This document shows, one piece after another, positions 1 through 8,836 of a DNA stretch of 64,000 bases. The stretch covers positions 248,001 to 312,000 of the forward strand of contig NZ_QRAI01000002.1 in NCBI RefSeq assembly GCF_014336955.1. Reading direction: 5' to 3'. Both the position numbers and the translations under genes were made by a program. The DNA comes from Saccharophagus sp. K07 (lineage in GTDB: Bacteria; Pseudomonadota; Gammaproteobacteria; Pseudomonadales; Cellvibrionaceae). The first letter of the stretch is position 1. Each line of letters begins with the position of its first letter. The notes under the pieces were generated by a model that was not told the DNA's origin, did no database searches, and saw nothing but the letters and a program-made list of their open reading frames with translations.

Positions 1-575
1 TCGCGACTGGCGAGCAGGGCTTGCGGATCTATATCCACGCCTACCGCTTTTTCCGCCCCCAGCAATAAAGTCGCAATTCCGAGAATGCCCGAGCCGCAGC
101 CGTAATCCACCACCGACTTGCCTTGCAGTTGCTGTTGGCTCAGCCAGGCCAAACATAAAAAGGTGGTCGGGTGAGTACCGGTGCCGAAGGCGAGACCGGG
201 ATCGAGCAGAAGATTGACTGCAGAAGGATCCGGCGGCGTCAGCCAGCTAGGGCAGATCCACAGGTTATCGCCACACTTGATGGGGTGGTAATGCTGCATC
301 CACTCCCGTTCCCAGTCCTTGTCTTCCACCACATGCCAGTGCGGACGTTCGAGGCGCAGGCGGCGCTCGATACGGCGGGTATCCACATCGGCTTCGAACA
401 GTCCAGTAACACGGGTTTCCTGCCAGAGCGGGGTTTCCCCCAGCGCCGGTTCAAAAATTGGCTGGTCGGCGTTGTCTTGCAGAGTGACGGAAAGTGCGCC
501 GGCGGCCAGCAGGGCATCTTCCAGAGCGGGAGCGTCTTCGCGGTTGCTATCGATTCGCAGTTCTAACCAAGGCAT
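1..575 (-). CDS. prmA: Ribosomal protein L11 methyltransferase (N-terminal part, cut by window edge)
   Basis: PrmA trimethylates ribosomal protein L11 in the cytoplasm using SAM. Reading the minus strand from the ATG at 575 gives [20 protein letters not shown] and continues without a stop to the window edge. About 190 residues are present: the L11-recognition domain and the start of the Rossmann methyltransferase fold, with the SAM-binding motif [13 protein letters not shown] and the following acidic VGVDIDPQA. The C-terminal third (NPPY region) lies outside the window. It follows accC on the same strand, as in Pseudomonas (aroQ-accB-accC-prmA, recalled from memory). A GC-rich hairpin separates it from accC. 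Confidence 0.93.
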   Translation of the reverse strand, partial: MPWLELRIDSNREDAPALEDALLAAGALSVTLQDNADQPIFEPALGETPLWQETRVTGLFEADVDTRRIERRLRLERPHWHVVEDKDWEREWMQHYHPIKCGDNLWICPSWLTPPDPSAVNLLLDPGLAFGTGTHPTTFLCLAWLSQQQLQGKSVVDYGCGSGILGIATLLLGAEKAVGVDIDPQALLASR

Positions 576-620
576 AGCAGCTCTAACCAGGGCGTCGCAG
601 GAGGGCTTGAGTGGATTAGG

Positions 621-644
621 AAGGGGCGCCGACCGGCGCCCCGG
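621..644. other. GC-rich perfect hairpin between accC and prmA
   Basis: The arms GGGGCGCC (623-630) and GGCGCCCC (635-642) are perfect complements around a GACC loop. It lies 9 bases past the accC stop and about 48 bases before the prmA start. No clear U run follows on the minus strand, so it is not a textbook terminator. It could attenuate or stabilise the transcript between the two genes. Confidence 0.5.
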
Positions 645-650
645 ACCGAA

Positions 651-1991
651 TCAGAGATTCAGCTTTTTCTCCAGATAATGGATGTTGACACCACCTTTGG
701 CGAAGGCTGCGTCGCGGACCAGATCCTGTTGCAGAGGAATATTGGTCTTGATGCCGCCAACCACCATTTCATCCAAGGCAACACGCATACGGGCCAGTGC
801 CGCTTCGCGGCTTTCCGCATGGGTAATCACTTTGGCGATCATGGAGTCGTAATAGGGTGGAACCGTATAGCCGTTGTACAGGTGCGAATCGACGCGCACG
901 CCCAAACCGCCGGGCACATGGAAGTTGGTGACTTTCCCTGGGCTGGGCATAAAGGTTTTGGGGTCTTCGGCGTTGATACGGCACTCGAAGGCGTGACCGG
1001 TCACTTTGATGTCACTCTGCTTCAGGCTGAGTTTTTCGCCTGCGCAGACGCGGATCTGTTCTTTGATTAGATCGACGCCAGTGATCATTTCGGTTACCGG
1101 ATGCTCCACCTGGATACGGGTGTTCATCTCGATGAAGTAGAAGCGGCCGTCTTCGTACAGGAATTCAAAAGTGCCGGCGCCGCGATAGCCGATATCGATA
1201 CAGGCTTTAACGCAGGCTTTAAAAACCTCTTCCCGCGCTTGCGGGTCGATATGCGGAGCCGGGGCTTCTTCCAGCACTTTCTGGTGACGGCGTTGCAGCG
1301 AGCAGTCGCGATCATGCAGATGCACCGCATTGCCCTGGCCGTCAGACAGCACCTGCACCTCTACGTGGCGCGGGTTCTGGAGGAATTTCTCCATGTACAC
1401 AGTATCGTCACCGAATGCCGCTTTGGCTTCGGATTTGGTGAGCTGGATGGAGTTCATCAGGGCCGATTCGGTGTGCACCACGCGCATACCGCGACCACCG
1501 CCGCCCGCAGCGGCTTTGATGATCACTGGAAAGCCGATCTTGTGGGCGATTTCCAGGCAGGCATCGCGATCGTTGGGCAGGGCGCCGCCGGAGCCGGGCA
1601 CGGTAGGTACACCAGCCGCTTTCATGGCTTGAATGGCGGACACTTTATCGCCCATCAAACGGATCACTTCCGGATCGGGTCCAATAAAGGTGAAGCCGCT
1701 CTTCTGAATCTGCTCGGCAAAATCCGCGTTTTCCGCCAGAAAGCCGTAACCGGGGTGCACGGCGACGGAATCGGTGATTTCCATCGCGCTGATGATCGCC
1801 GGAATATTCAGATAGCTCTGAGATGACGGGTTGGGGCCGATACAAACGGACTCGTCCGCCAGGCGCACATGTTTCAGGTCGCGGTCAGCTTGTGAATAGA
1901 CGGCGACGGTCTTGATGCCCATCTCTTTACACGCGCGCATGACCCGCAGGGCGATTTCGCCGCGGTTGGCGATGAGTACTTTTTCGAACAT
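651..1991 (-). CDS. accC: Acetyl-CoA carboxylase, biotin carboxylase subunit
   Basis: AccC carboxylates the biotin on AccB in an ATP- and bicarbonate-dependent reaction, the first half-reaction of acetyl-CoA carboxylase (fatty-acid synthesis, cytoplasm). The 446-residue length is normal for the family. It begins [20 protein letters not shown]. The ATP-grasp glycine loop [13 protein letters not shown] is near residue 165, and the metal/catalytic stretch [20 protein letters not shown] is near residues 285-305. It lies 12 bases downstream of accB, clearly in the same operon. Confidence 0.98.
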   Translation of the reverse strand: MFEKVLIANRGEIALRVMRACKEMGIKTVAVYSQADRDLKHVRLADESVCIGPNPSSQSYLNIPAIISAMEITDSVAVHPGYGFLAENADFAEQIQKSGFTFIGPDPEVIRLMGDKVSAIQAMKAAGVPTVPGSGGALPNDRDACLEIAHKIGFPVIIKAAAGGGGRGMRVVHTESALMNSIQLTKSEAKAAFGDDTVYMEKFLQNPRHVEVQVLSDGQGNAVHLHDRDCSLQRRHQKVLEEAPAPHIDPQAREEVFKACVKACIDIGYRGAGTFEFLYEDGRFYFIEMNTRIQVEHPVTEMITGVDLIKEQIRVCAGEKLSLKQSDIKVTGHAFECRINAEDPKTFMPSPGKVTNFHVPGGLGVRVDSHLYNGYTVPPYYDSMIAKVITHAESREAALARMRVALDEMVVGGIKTNIPLQQDLVRDAAFAKGGVNIHYLEKKLNL

Positions 1992-2003
1992 ACCGAAACC
2001 CCG

Positions 2004-2471
2004 TTAGGAGATGGAGACGAGAGGTTGATCGAATTCCACGGGTTCGCCGTCGCCGACGTGGATGGCGCTGATGACACCGCTCTTGTCGGCCTGAATTTGG
2101 TTCATCATCTTCATGGCTTCGATGATGCAAACCACATCACCCGCTTTGACTTGGCTGCCGACTTCCACGAACGCGGCGGCGCCTGGGCTGGGTGAACGAT
2201 AGAAGGTGCCGACCATGGGCGAGCGGATGACGTGGCCAGCGGGCGCTTGCGGAGCAGCTTCAGCTGGTGCAGCGGCTGGCGCGGCAGCGGCCGGAGCGGG
2301 TGCTGGGGCAGCCGGCGGAGCGACATAGGCAGGTGCTTGCGGTTGCACATAAACACCGCCGCTCGGTGTGCGGCTGATGCGGACGGAGCCTTCACCTTCC
2401 TTGATTTCCAATTCCGCTAAGTTGGATTCCTCCAACATTTCAATGAGTTTTTTAATTTTACGAATGTCCAT
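2004..2471 (-). CDS. accB: Acetyl-CoA carboxylase biotin carboxyl carrier protein
   Basis: This 155-residue protein carries the biotin that shuttles carboxyl groups between AccC and AccAD. The N-terminal part ([20 protein letters not shown]) is the usual dimer/partner region. Residues about 45-80 are an Ala/Pro-rich flexible linker, and the C-terminal biotinyl domain contains the lysine motif [15 protein letters not shown] ribosome-binding site precedes the ATG. It sits between aroQ (30 bases upstream) and accC (12 bases downstream). Confidence 0.98.
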   Translation of the reverse strand: MDIRKIKKLIEMLEESNLAELEIKEGEGSVRISRTPSGGVYVQPQAPAYVAPPAAPAPAPAAAAPAAAPAEAAPQAPAGHVIRSPMVGTFYRSPSPGAAAFVEVGSQVKAGDVVCIIEAMKMMNQIQADKSGVISAIHVGDGEPVEFDQPLVSIS

Positions 2472-2501
2472 CTGGGCCTCTCGCTAGGACTCTGGATCAA
2501 A

Positions 2502-2975
2502 TTATTTAGATTGGGGTTGTTGGGTGTCGGTCGACGGCGGATTGAGGAAATTCAACGCCGCTTCCAGGGCCAACTGATAACCCTGTACCCCGAGGCCACA
2601 GATGACGCCGCGGGCTATATCCGACAAATATGAGTGATGGCGGAAGGGTTCCCGCGCAAAAACATTGGAGATGTGCACTTCGATAAACGGAATCGCAACT
2701 CCGGCGAGCGCATCCCGCAGTGCCACACTGGTATGGGTGAAGGCAGCGGGATTGATAATGATGAAGTTGACGCCTTCTTTGGCGGCGTCATGGATGCGCT
2801 CGATCAATTCGTATTCCGCATTGCTCTGCAAAGTCAGCAGGTGGTGACCGCGCGTGCGGCAAGTCTCCTGCAGAGCAAGGTTGATATCCGCCAGGGTCGT
2901 GGAGCCGTAAATATGCGGCTCGCGGGTGCCGAGCAGATTCAAATTAGGACCGTGTAACACCAGGATGGTGGCCAT
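2502..2975 (-). CDS. aroQ: Type II 3-dehydroquinate dehydratase
   Basis: It catalyses 3-dehydroquinate to 3-dehydroshikimate in the shikimate pathway as a cytoplasmic dodecamer. The 157 residues contain the type II signatures: [17 protein letters not shown] near the N-terminus (active-site Tyr loop), [19 protein letters not shown], and [19 protein letters not shown] with the catalytic histidine region. The last roughly 10 residues (Ser/Thr/Gln-rich) extend slightly past the usual end. It is the first gene of the aroQ-accB-accC unit. The 270 bases upstream (to dsbD) should hold the operon promoter, but I could not pick one convincingly. Confidence 0.97.
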   Translation of the reverse strand: MATILVLHGPNLNLLGTREPHIYGSTTLADINLALQETCRTRGHHLLTLQSNAEYELIERIHDAAKEGVNFIIINPAAFTHTSVALRDALAGVAIPFIEVHISNVFAREPFRHHSYLSDIARGVICGLGVQGYQLALEAALNFLNPPSTDTQQPQSK

Positions 2976-3245
2976 AAGTTCTCGGAATAATTGAAGTCTT
3001 GGATCAGGACTGGCAGGCGCTATGAGCCTCAGCGAACCGACAAATCCGGTTCAAAGAGCCTCCATGGCTGCTGGATTGAAGGGGCATGCGAAAAAGGCTA
3101 CCCCTGATCTGGGCAGCGATTGTGCCTAAGTTGGAATTATGTGTCCATGAAAAAGCATTAATTTCCTGAGAGTTCGCCTAAAAGTTGCGCATAATCGACT
3201 GATTTCGAGACGGTGCCGCGCACCTTTTAGCGAAACCACCCAGCT

Positions 3246-5027
3246 TCAAGGATTGCTGGCGACGGCACTGCCTGCGGCGCGTTTAATCGCTTCTATGACC
3301 AAATCCTGGGTCAGAATCTGCGGCAAAATCTCAGCCGGTTTGTTCATGTCAGCAGGGTATAGCAGATAAAGCGGCACTCCGCTGCGATTGTATTTGGCAA
3401 GGGCGGCGCTGATGGTGGGGTCCTGGTTGGTCCAATCAGCTTTCAATAAGGCGACCTTGTGCTGGGCTACAGCCGCTTTAAAGCCCTCGCGGGAGAGTGC
3501 CACGGCTTCGTTGGCTTTGCAGGTGATACACCAATCTGCGGTAAAGTTGACCAGGACGGGTTGGCCGTTGAGACGCAGTTCCTCTACCAGTTCTGCGGAG
3601 AAGGGTTGCCAGCCGTCGGTGTTAGAGCGGAAGTCCGCTCCTATCCAAGCAATGGAACCCGCCACCAGAACGGCTGCGAGACCGGTGCTTTTGACCACCC
3701 AGCGCCAGCTAGGATGTTCAGGCAGGTTCTGCCAAAGCCAAATCGCCAGCACTATCGCGATAGCGCCTATCAGCAGGAAAAACACGCCGGTCATGCCGAC
3801 CTGGCGGCCGAATACAAACAGCAGCCAGGCGGCTGCAATGTACATGGGGAAAGCCAGGAATTGTTTGAATTTCTCCATCCAGGGGCCGGGGCGCGGTAGC
3901 GCACTGGCCAGGCGCGGGCTGTAGCTGAGCAACAAAAACGGCAGCGCCATGCCGAATCCGAGCGCGACAAAGATCGACAGCGATACCAGCGGCGGTTGCG
4001 TCAGGGCAAAGCCCAATGCCGTGGCCATCAGAGGGCCGGTGCAGGGGCTGGCAACCAGAGCGGCGAGCACGCCAGTGAAAAAAGAGCCGCGCAAACCGTC
4101 TTGCGTAGTGAGGCCCTGGCCGATGCCCATCAGACTGGTGCCGAAATACACCATGCCGGACAAGCTCAAGCCCATCACCAGAAACAAATACGCCATAAAG
4201 GCGACGAAGGTGGGCGACTGCAATTGGAAGCCCCAACCCGACTGCTCGCCCGCGGTTTTCGCCGCGATAATAACCACTGCAGCGAGCACAAAAGATCCGA
4301 CCACGCCCAAGGTATAGGCCCAGCCGTGCAGATGGTGGCTGTGCGCACTACCGCTGGACGATGCAAAACTCAGTGCTTTGAGGGACAGTACCGGGAACAC
4401 ACAAGGCATCAGGTTGAGGATCATGCCGCCCACGAGTGCCAGAAACAGTGCCGCGCCGTACGAGGGATTAGCGCTAAAAAGCCCTGAATCGCTACCACCG
4501 GCACCTGCGCCAGAACTAGGGGCGGCAGATGAGCCTGCAGCTGCAGGGGCGGTTTCAATGGCAGTGCCAAATTTGCGATTGATCTGGAAGGTTTGTGAGC
4601 GCGGGGCATAACACAGACCGGCGTCGGCACAGCCTTGTGAGCGGACATTCAGTAAAAATTCAGTGGGCAGACCTGCCAGTGGAACCGTAATGCGGGTGCT
4701 GTCATAAAAAACCGGCACTTCTTTTTCTTCATACTCGTCGTACTTCTGCTGTCCTTCCTCCAACTGGGCATTCACCGCCTGAGTGTTGTCGCCGACTTTG
4801 GCGCTGACGCGGAATTTTTCGCGGTAGAGGTAGTAGCCTTTGGCGATGGTCCAGTCGATAAAGAGCTGTTCGTCTTCGACTGTGATATTGACCTTATAGG
4901 CTTCCTCAACCGGCAGAAACCCGCCGTTATTGGAACCGAGCGGCCCTAAATCGAGACCGGCGGCGCGCGCGCCGGAAAAGCCTATGACCAACGACAAAAA
5001 AGTGCAAAGGTGAAGCAGTGTGCGCAT
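3246..5027 (-). CDS. dsbD: Thiol:disulfide interchange protein DsbD
   Basis: DsbD moves electrons from cytoplasmic thioredoxin across the inner membrane to periplasmic DsbC, DsbG and cytochrome-maturation partners. I start it at the ATG at 5027 (MRTLLHLCTFLSLVIGFSGA, a signal peptide with GGGA about 7 bases upstream). A longer frame to 5216 adds 63 residues with no homology. All three modules are visible: a periplasmic N-domain with the Cys pair in QGCADAGLCYAP, eight membrane segments with LMPCVFPVLS and ASPCTGPLM, and a C-terminal thioredoxin domain with WCITCK. All six redox cysteines are present, so it should be functional. Pseudomonas also carries dsbD beside aroQ. Confidence 0.96.
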   Translation of the reverse strand: MRTLLHLCTFLSLVIGFSGARAAGLDLGPLGSNNGGFLPVEEAYKVNITVEDEQLFIDWTIAKGYYLYREKFRVSAKVGDNTQAVNAQLEEGQQKYDEYEEKEVPVFYDSTRITVPLAGLPTEFLLNVRSQGCADAGLCYAPRSQTFQINRKFGTAIETAPAAAGSSAAPSSGAGAGGSDSGLFSANPSYGAALFLALVGGMILNLMPCVFPVLSLKALSFASSSGSAHSHHLHGWAYTLGVVGSFVLAAVVIIAAKTAGEQSGWGFQLQSPTFVAFMAYLFLVMGLSLSGMVYFGTSLMGIGQGLTTQDGLRGSFFTGVLAALVASPCTGPLMATALGFALTQPPLVSLSIFVALGFGMALPFLLLSYSPRLASALPRPGPWMEKFKQFLAFPMYIAAAWLLFVFGRQVGMTGVFFLLIGAIAIVLAIWLWQNLPEHPSWRWVVKSTGLAAVLVAGSIAWIGADFRSNTDGWQPFSAELVEELRLNGQPVLVNFTADWCITCKANEAVALSREGFKAAVAQHKVALLKADWTNQDPTISAALAKYNRSGVPLYLLYPADMNKPAEILPQILTQDLVIEAIKRAAGSAVASNP

Positions 5028-5273
5028 AGATATCCCGTAGTCGAATGCGTAGACAGCAACGGCATTATAAACAGCAATGTTGGAGGAAGCCTGAAGCGGC
5101 TGAGCAATCCTGGCTTTGCTATCGGATTTCTGACGTTTCGCTACCAAAGGAGTTCCGGCGATCCGCGCAATCCAAGGCAAAAGCTTGCGTTGGGTCCCAG
5201 TTCTTCCTTCTTCCACCGCAAATCCTTACACTGCGCCGCGTGACTTACTTTGCCCTGCCACGGATATCAGCCC

Positions 5274-6023
5274 ATGCGGTACGTGCGAGCTCCTCTTACA
5301 TTGCCATCTCTGATTGCGGTCGCCGGATTGTTGCTGGCATGTGGCGGTGTCGGCCCGATCAAGCCTGATCCCCAGCCCGAGCCGCCGGTTGTCCCATCAC
5401 CTCAGGCAGAAGGGCCGCCAAAATCCGCGAAACAAAAGACCATTGAACGATTGTTGGCCGAGGCGGATGCGGCCCTCAAAAAGGATCGCATGACCCAACC
5501 GGCTCACGACAACGCCTACGACCGATTCCGCGCAGTGCAAATGCTCGATCCGGGCAACAAACAGGCTCAGGCGGGGTTGAACAGTATTCTTCTAGCCTAT
5601 GCGGACCGGATTCAGCGCGGCTTGAGCGCCGGTCTGATTTCCGCTGCCGCGGCGGAATTAAAAGTGGCAAAGGCCGCGTTCCCCAACGCCGAACTGCTGG
5701 CGACTTATGAGGCGGAGATCAAAAAACGCACGCCTGCGCCGCAAAAATCCGACTCCGGCGTAAAAAAAGAAGAGGGGCGAGGCAAAGTGGTTTTGCCGGC
5801 CCAGGCTCTGGCGCAGAAGTCCGAAGAAGCCAAACAGTTGTTGATCGAGATTGCCCAGCGCGTGCAGCAGTCGGATGAAGCGGTGATGATCTATGCCCGT
5901 TCCGACGCAGAAGGGCGCTGGATCTATAAAACCATGAAGGATTCCGTGGGCGAGTATCGCATTCGCGGTGATATCCGCATCTCCCGTGAACCCGCTATCG
6001 AGTTTCTATCCCCTTTGGAGTAA
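5274..6023 (+). CDS. Predicted lipoprotein with a helical-repeat region, unknown function
   Basis: The start chosen is the ATG at 5274, giving MRYVRAPLTLPSLIAVAGLLLAC with a lipobox ending in Cys23. An upstream in-frame start at 5250 only adds eight residues before the signal. After the signal there is a Pro-rich stretch, then residues about 50-150 look like TPR/helical repeats (alternating Ala, Leu and Tyr, for example DRFRAVQMLDPGNKQAQAGL). The C-terminal part is a separate beta-rich domain ending FLSPLE. It is 2 bases upstream of the copper-chaperone gene and is probably co-transcribed with it. I do not recognise a named family. Confidence 0.8.
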   Translation: MRYVRAPLTLPSLIAVAGLLLACGGVGPIKPDPQPEPPVVPSPQAEGPPKSAKQKTIERLLAEADAALKKDRMTQPAHDNAYDRFRAVQMLDPGNKQAQAGLNSILLAYADRIQRGLSAGLISAAAAELKVAKAAFPNAELLATYEAEIKKRTPAPQKSDSGVKKEEGRGKVVLPAQALAQKSEEAKQLLIEIAQRVQQSDEAVMIYARSDAEGRWIYKTMKDSVGEYRIRGDIRISREPAIEFLSPLE

Positions 6024-6025
6024 CC

Positions 6026-6469
6026 ATGCTGCCAGCTTTCGCTCGTTTCGTTTGTTTATGTGCGGCTTTGTTGTTGGCGCTCACCGCCTGCCAGAAAAAA
6101 ACGGAACCCGGGTTGCGCGCCAGCAACGCGCATATGTGGGCCATAGCGCCGGGTCAGACGACTGCGGCGGTCTATCTGCGCCTGGAAAATTCCGCTGCGC
6201 GCGAGCGCACGATTCAGTTGGTAAGCACCCCGATTGCAGGGCGGGCAGAGGTCCATCGGCATATTCATGAAGACGGTGTAATGAAGATGAGACCCGTCGC
6301 TCATGCTCGGGTTGCCGCTGGCGCTGTGCTGGCGTTTGAGCCTGCGGGGTACCATATTATGTTAATGGACGTTGCGGATGCGCCTCCGGTGGGCGGTTCG
6401 TTTCCCCTGACGCTGGAATTTGATGGCGCAGAGAAGCTGGTTGTCGATGTCGAAGTTCGCTCACGCTGA
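6026..6469 (+). CDS. PCu(A)C-type periplasmic copper chaperone (lipoprotein)
   Basis: PCu(A)C proteins bind Cu(I) in the periplasm and deliver it to cytochrome oxidase. The 147-residue protein has a signal ending LLALTAC (lipobox) and the family copper-ligand pattern. A histidine/methionine cluster, EVHRHIHEDGVMKMRPV, is followed about 35 residues later by GYHIMLMDV, matching the H-x(10)-M-x(~21)-H-x-M arrangement. It starts 2 bases after the preceding lipoprotein gene, and DUF2333 follows 39 bases on. The family call is firm; its exact target is not visible here. Confidence 0.9.
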   Translation: MLPAFARFVCLCAALLLALTACQKKTEPGLRASNAHMWAIAPGQTTAAVYLRLENSAARERTIQLVSTPIAGRAEVHRHIHEDGVMKMRPVAHARVAAGAVLAFEPAGYHIMLMDVADAPPVGGSFPLTLEFDGAEKLVVDVEVRSR

Positions 6470-6508
6470 CCAGGTGGGTGGAGTCATGAACGCAGAAGGA
6501 GACCGTTA

Positions 6509-7579
6509 ATGTTCACGCGGATTCGCCAGCGCTGGCAGAGTGCCAGTCAGTCTTTGATCCAAGAGGGCAAAGAGATAGGTGCAGATCTGACCGAAGGTCG
6601 CACTTGGCTTAAAGTCGCCTTTTGGGTTGTTCTGGCGTACTTTTTGGTGATGATCGCGCTCAGTGTTCACTGGAGTTCCGAGCCGGAGATGCGCCCCATT
6701 GCCGGCACTGAGATCGCCGCCGATGGCACCGAAAAACCCTATACCACGGGTGTTGCAACCACTTCTGCCATTATCGAAGTTGCCACCATGCTGCTGGATA
6801 AACCCGGCGGTTACCTCACCAACGATATAGCGCCTCCCGGTGTATGGCTGGACAATATTCCCGCTTGGGAATACGGCGTGTTGGTGCAAGTGCGCGATCT
6901 GGCGCGGGTGATGCGCGAGTCTTACAGCCGGTCCCAGTCGCAATCAGTGGAAGATCCCGCCCTGAAAGACGCCGAGGCCCAGTTCAATTTCAATCGCAAC
7001 AGCTGGGTTCTTCCCTCCACCGAAGATGAATACCGCCGCGGCATCGCCTATCTGGAGGACTATCGCCGCCGGCTGGTTGACGATAACGAACAAAACGCCC
7101 AGTTTTATGCCCGCGCCGACAACCTGCGCTTTTGGCTGGGGACCGTCGAAACCCGTCTGGGCAGCTTGTCGCAGAAGTTGAGCGCGAGCGTTGGCCAGCG
7201 CCGTCTCAACACCGACTTGGCCGGTGACAAAGGTGCCCGCCAATCCACCGCCACGCCGCGGGAATACGAACTCAAAACTCCCTGGAGTGAAATCGATGAC
7301 GTGTTTTACGAAGCGCGGGGCGCGGCCTGGGCTCTGGTGCATTTTCTGCGCGCGGCGGAAAAAGACTTTGCCGATGTGCTCGCCGATAAAAATGCGCGCG
7401 TGAGTTTTGAGCAGATCATTCGTGAGCTGGAGGGAACGCAAGAGCCGCTGCGTTCGCCCGTGATCCTGAACGGCAGCGGTTTTGGGGTGCTGGCCAACCA
7501 CTCCCTGGTGATGGCGAACTATATTTCGCGCGCCAACGCGGCCTTGATCGATCTGCGCGAGTTGCTGTCACGGGGGTGA
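6509..7579 (+). CDS. DUF2333 family inner-membrane-anchored protein
   Basis: The 356-residue protein has a cytoplasmic N-terminal helix, one membrane segment at about residues 32-52 (WLKVAFWVVLAYFLVMIALS), and a long, mainly helical periplasmic domain. The text, such as LLDKPGGYLTNDIAPPGVWLDNIPAWEYG, matches what I remember of DUF2333 proteins of pseudomonads. AGAAGGAG lies upstream of the ATG. No function is established for the family. It converges with the kinase gene at 7624. Confidence 0.85.
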   Translation: MFTRIRQRWQSASQSLIQEGKEIGADLTEGRTWLKVAFWVVLAYFLVMIALSVHWSSEPEMRPIAGTEIAADGTEKPYTTGVATTSAIIEVATMLLDKPGGYLTNDIAPPGVWLDNIPAWEYGVLVQVRDLARVMRESYSRSQSQSVEDPALKDAEAQFNFNRNSWVLPSTEDEYRRGIAYLEDYRRRLVDDNEQNAQFYARADNLRFWLGTVETRLGSLSQKLSASVGQRRLNTDLAGDKGARQSTATPREYELKTPWSEIDDVFYEARGAAWALVHFLRAAEKDFADVLADKNARVSFEQIIRELEGTQEPLRSPVILNGSGFGVLANHSLVMANYISRANAALIDLRELLSRG

Positions 7580-7623
7580 TAGCAACTGCGCCTTCTGCAT
7601 CTCATCCGCTGACAGCGGTTCTC

Positions 7624-8616
7624 TCAGTCTACTAATAGAGGTTTATGTTGTTCGGGTCGCAAACGCGGGCCGAACTGGCTGACCACCGCCGCAGCTGCAC
7701 GGGTTGCAAACCGGCCTGTCGTTTCATAATCCCATCCACCGCGGGTAATGCCGTAGAGAAACGCACCCGCAAACATATCCCCTGCACCATTGGTATCCAC
7801 CGCGGCAACCTGCGGAGCGGGTACTTGGCTGTAACGATTTCCGTCAAAAACCAGAGCGCCTTCTGCACCCAAAGTAATCGCAAAGGTGCGGGCAATGCCC
7901 TGCAGCTTCGCAGCCGCCTCTTCCAGATTATTCGTGCGAGTAAAGGTCAGGGCCTCGGCCTTATTGCAAAACAACAAATCGACTTGGTCACCGACCATGG
8001 TGTGAAGATCGTCGTAAAAGTATTCGACTATGGCGGGATCGGACAGGCTGACGGCCACTTTTACGCCGGCGGCCTTGGCCAGTTCACGCAGGCGAATAGC
8101 GGCGGGGCGGCCGGTGGGGGAGGTGACTAAATAACCTTCAATATAGACATATTTCGACGCTTTTAACGCATTTTCGTCTATATCGTCGCTTGACAGGGTA
8201 GCGCTGATGCCGAGGAAGGTGTTCATGGTGCGTTCGGCGTCTGGCGTAATCATCACTAGGCATTTGCCAGTGATGCCCGCCGCAGTTCCATTGGCAGCAG
8301 AAAACTTGACGCCTGCACTGGCCAGATCATTCAAATAGAACTTGCCGTTCTCATCGTCCGCCACTTTGCAGGAATAAAACGTCTGCGCGCCGAAATACTG
8401 CGCGGCGATGATGCTGTTTGCCGCCGAGCCACCACTGGCGCGCGAGGCGTGGCACATATGGCCTTCCAGATGCTGCAAAAGTTCTTGTTGGCGCGCTTCG
8501 TCGACCAGAGTCATGACGCCTTTTTCAACGCCGAAGCGCGTCAGGTCGTCATCGCTGACCGTGATTTCGGTATCCACCAGGGCGGCGCCAAGGCCATAGA
8601 TATCGTAAGCAGGCAA
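7624..8616 (-). CDS. Adenosine kinase / PfkB-family sugar kinase
   Basis: A ribokinase-fold kinase of about 330 residues. The best start is a TTG at 8616, preceded by AGAGGAGATACAAA, giving (M)PAYDIYGLGAALVDTEITV. The longer frame to 8715 has no homology or good ribosome site. PfkB signatures are present: SGGSAANSIIAAQYFGA near the N-terminus and DTNGAGDMFAGAFLYG (the catalytic Asp in the GAGD anion hole) near residue 285. Close relatives are annotated adenosine kinase (adenosine + ATP to AMP), but specificity among PfkB proteins cannot be settled by eye. It is a single-gene unit. Confidence 0.88.
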   Translation of the reverse strand: MPAYDIYGLGAALVDTEITVSDDDLTRFGVEKGVMTLVDEARQQELLQHLEGHMCHASRASGGSAANSIIAAQYFGAQTFYSCKVADDENGKFYLNDLASAGVKFSAANGTAAGITGKCLVMITPDAERTMNTFLGISATLSSDDIDENALKASKYVYIEGYLVTSPTGRPAAIRLRELAKAAGVKVAVSLSDPAIVEYFYDDLHTMVGDQVDLLFCNKAEALTFTRTNNLEEAAAKLQGIARTFAITLGAEGALVFDGNRYSQVPAPQVAAVDTNGAGDMFAGAFLYGITRGGWDYETTGRFATRAAAAVVSQFGPRLRPEQHKPLLVD

Positions 8617-8836
8617 TTTGTATCTCCTCTGATCAAAGCCTAAGATTGAAAAAATATGTGCACCGTTGCGCCGCTCTGTGGGTTGAACGACAGTTTGGCG
8701 CGGTCGGTTATGCAATCTTGCATAGTTTTTGCGTAGTGGTTGCTTTTTAAGTGCCGTTTAGTGGCGGCAGCGCCCGTTGAATCTTCGCAATGTGGCTGCC
8801 AGGGTGATCCCTGACAGACCGAACGGAACACAGTGT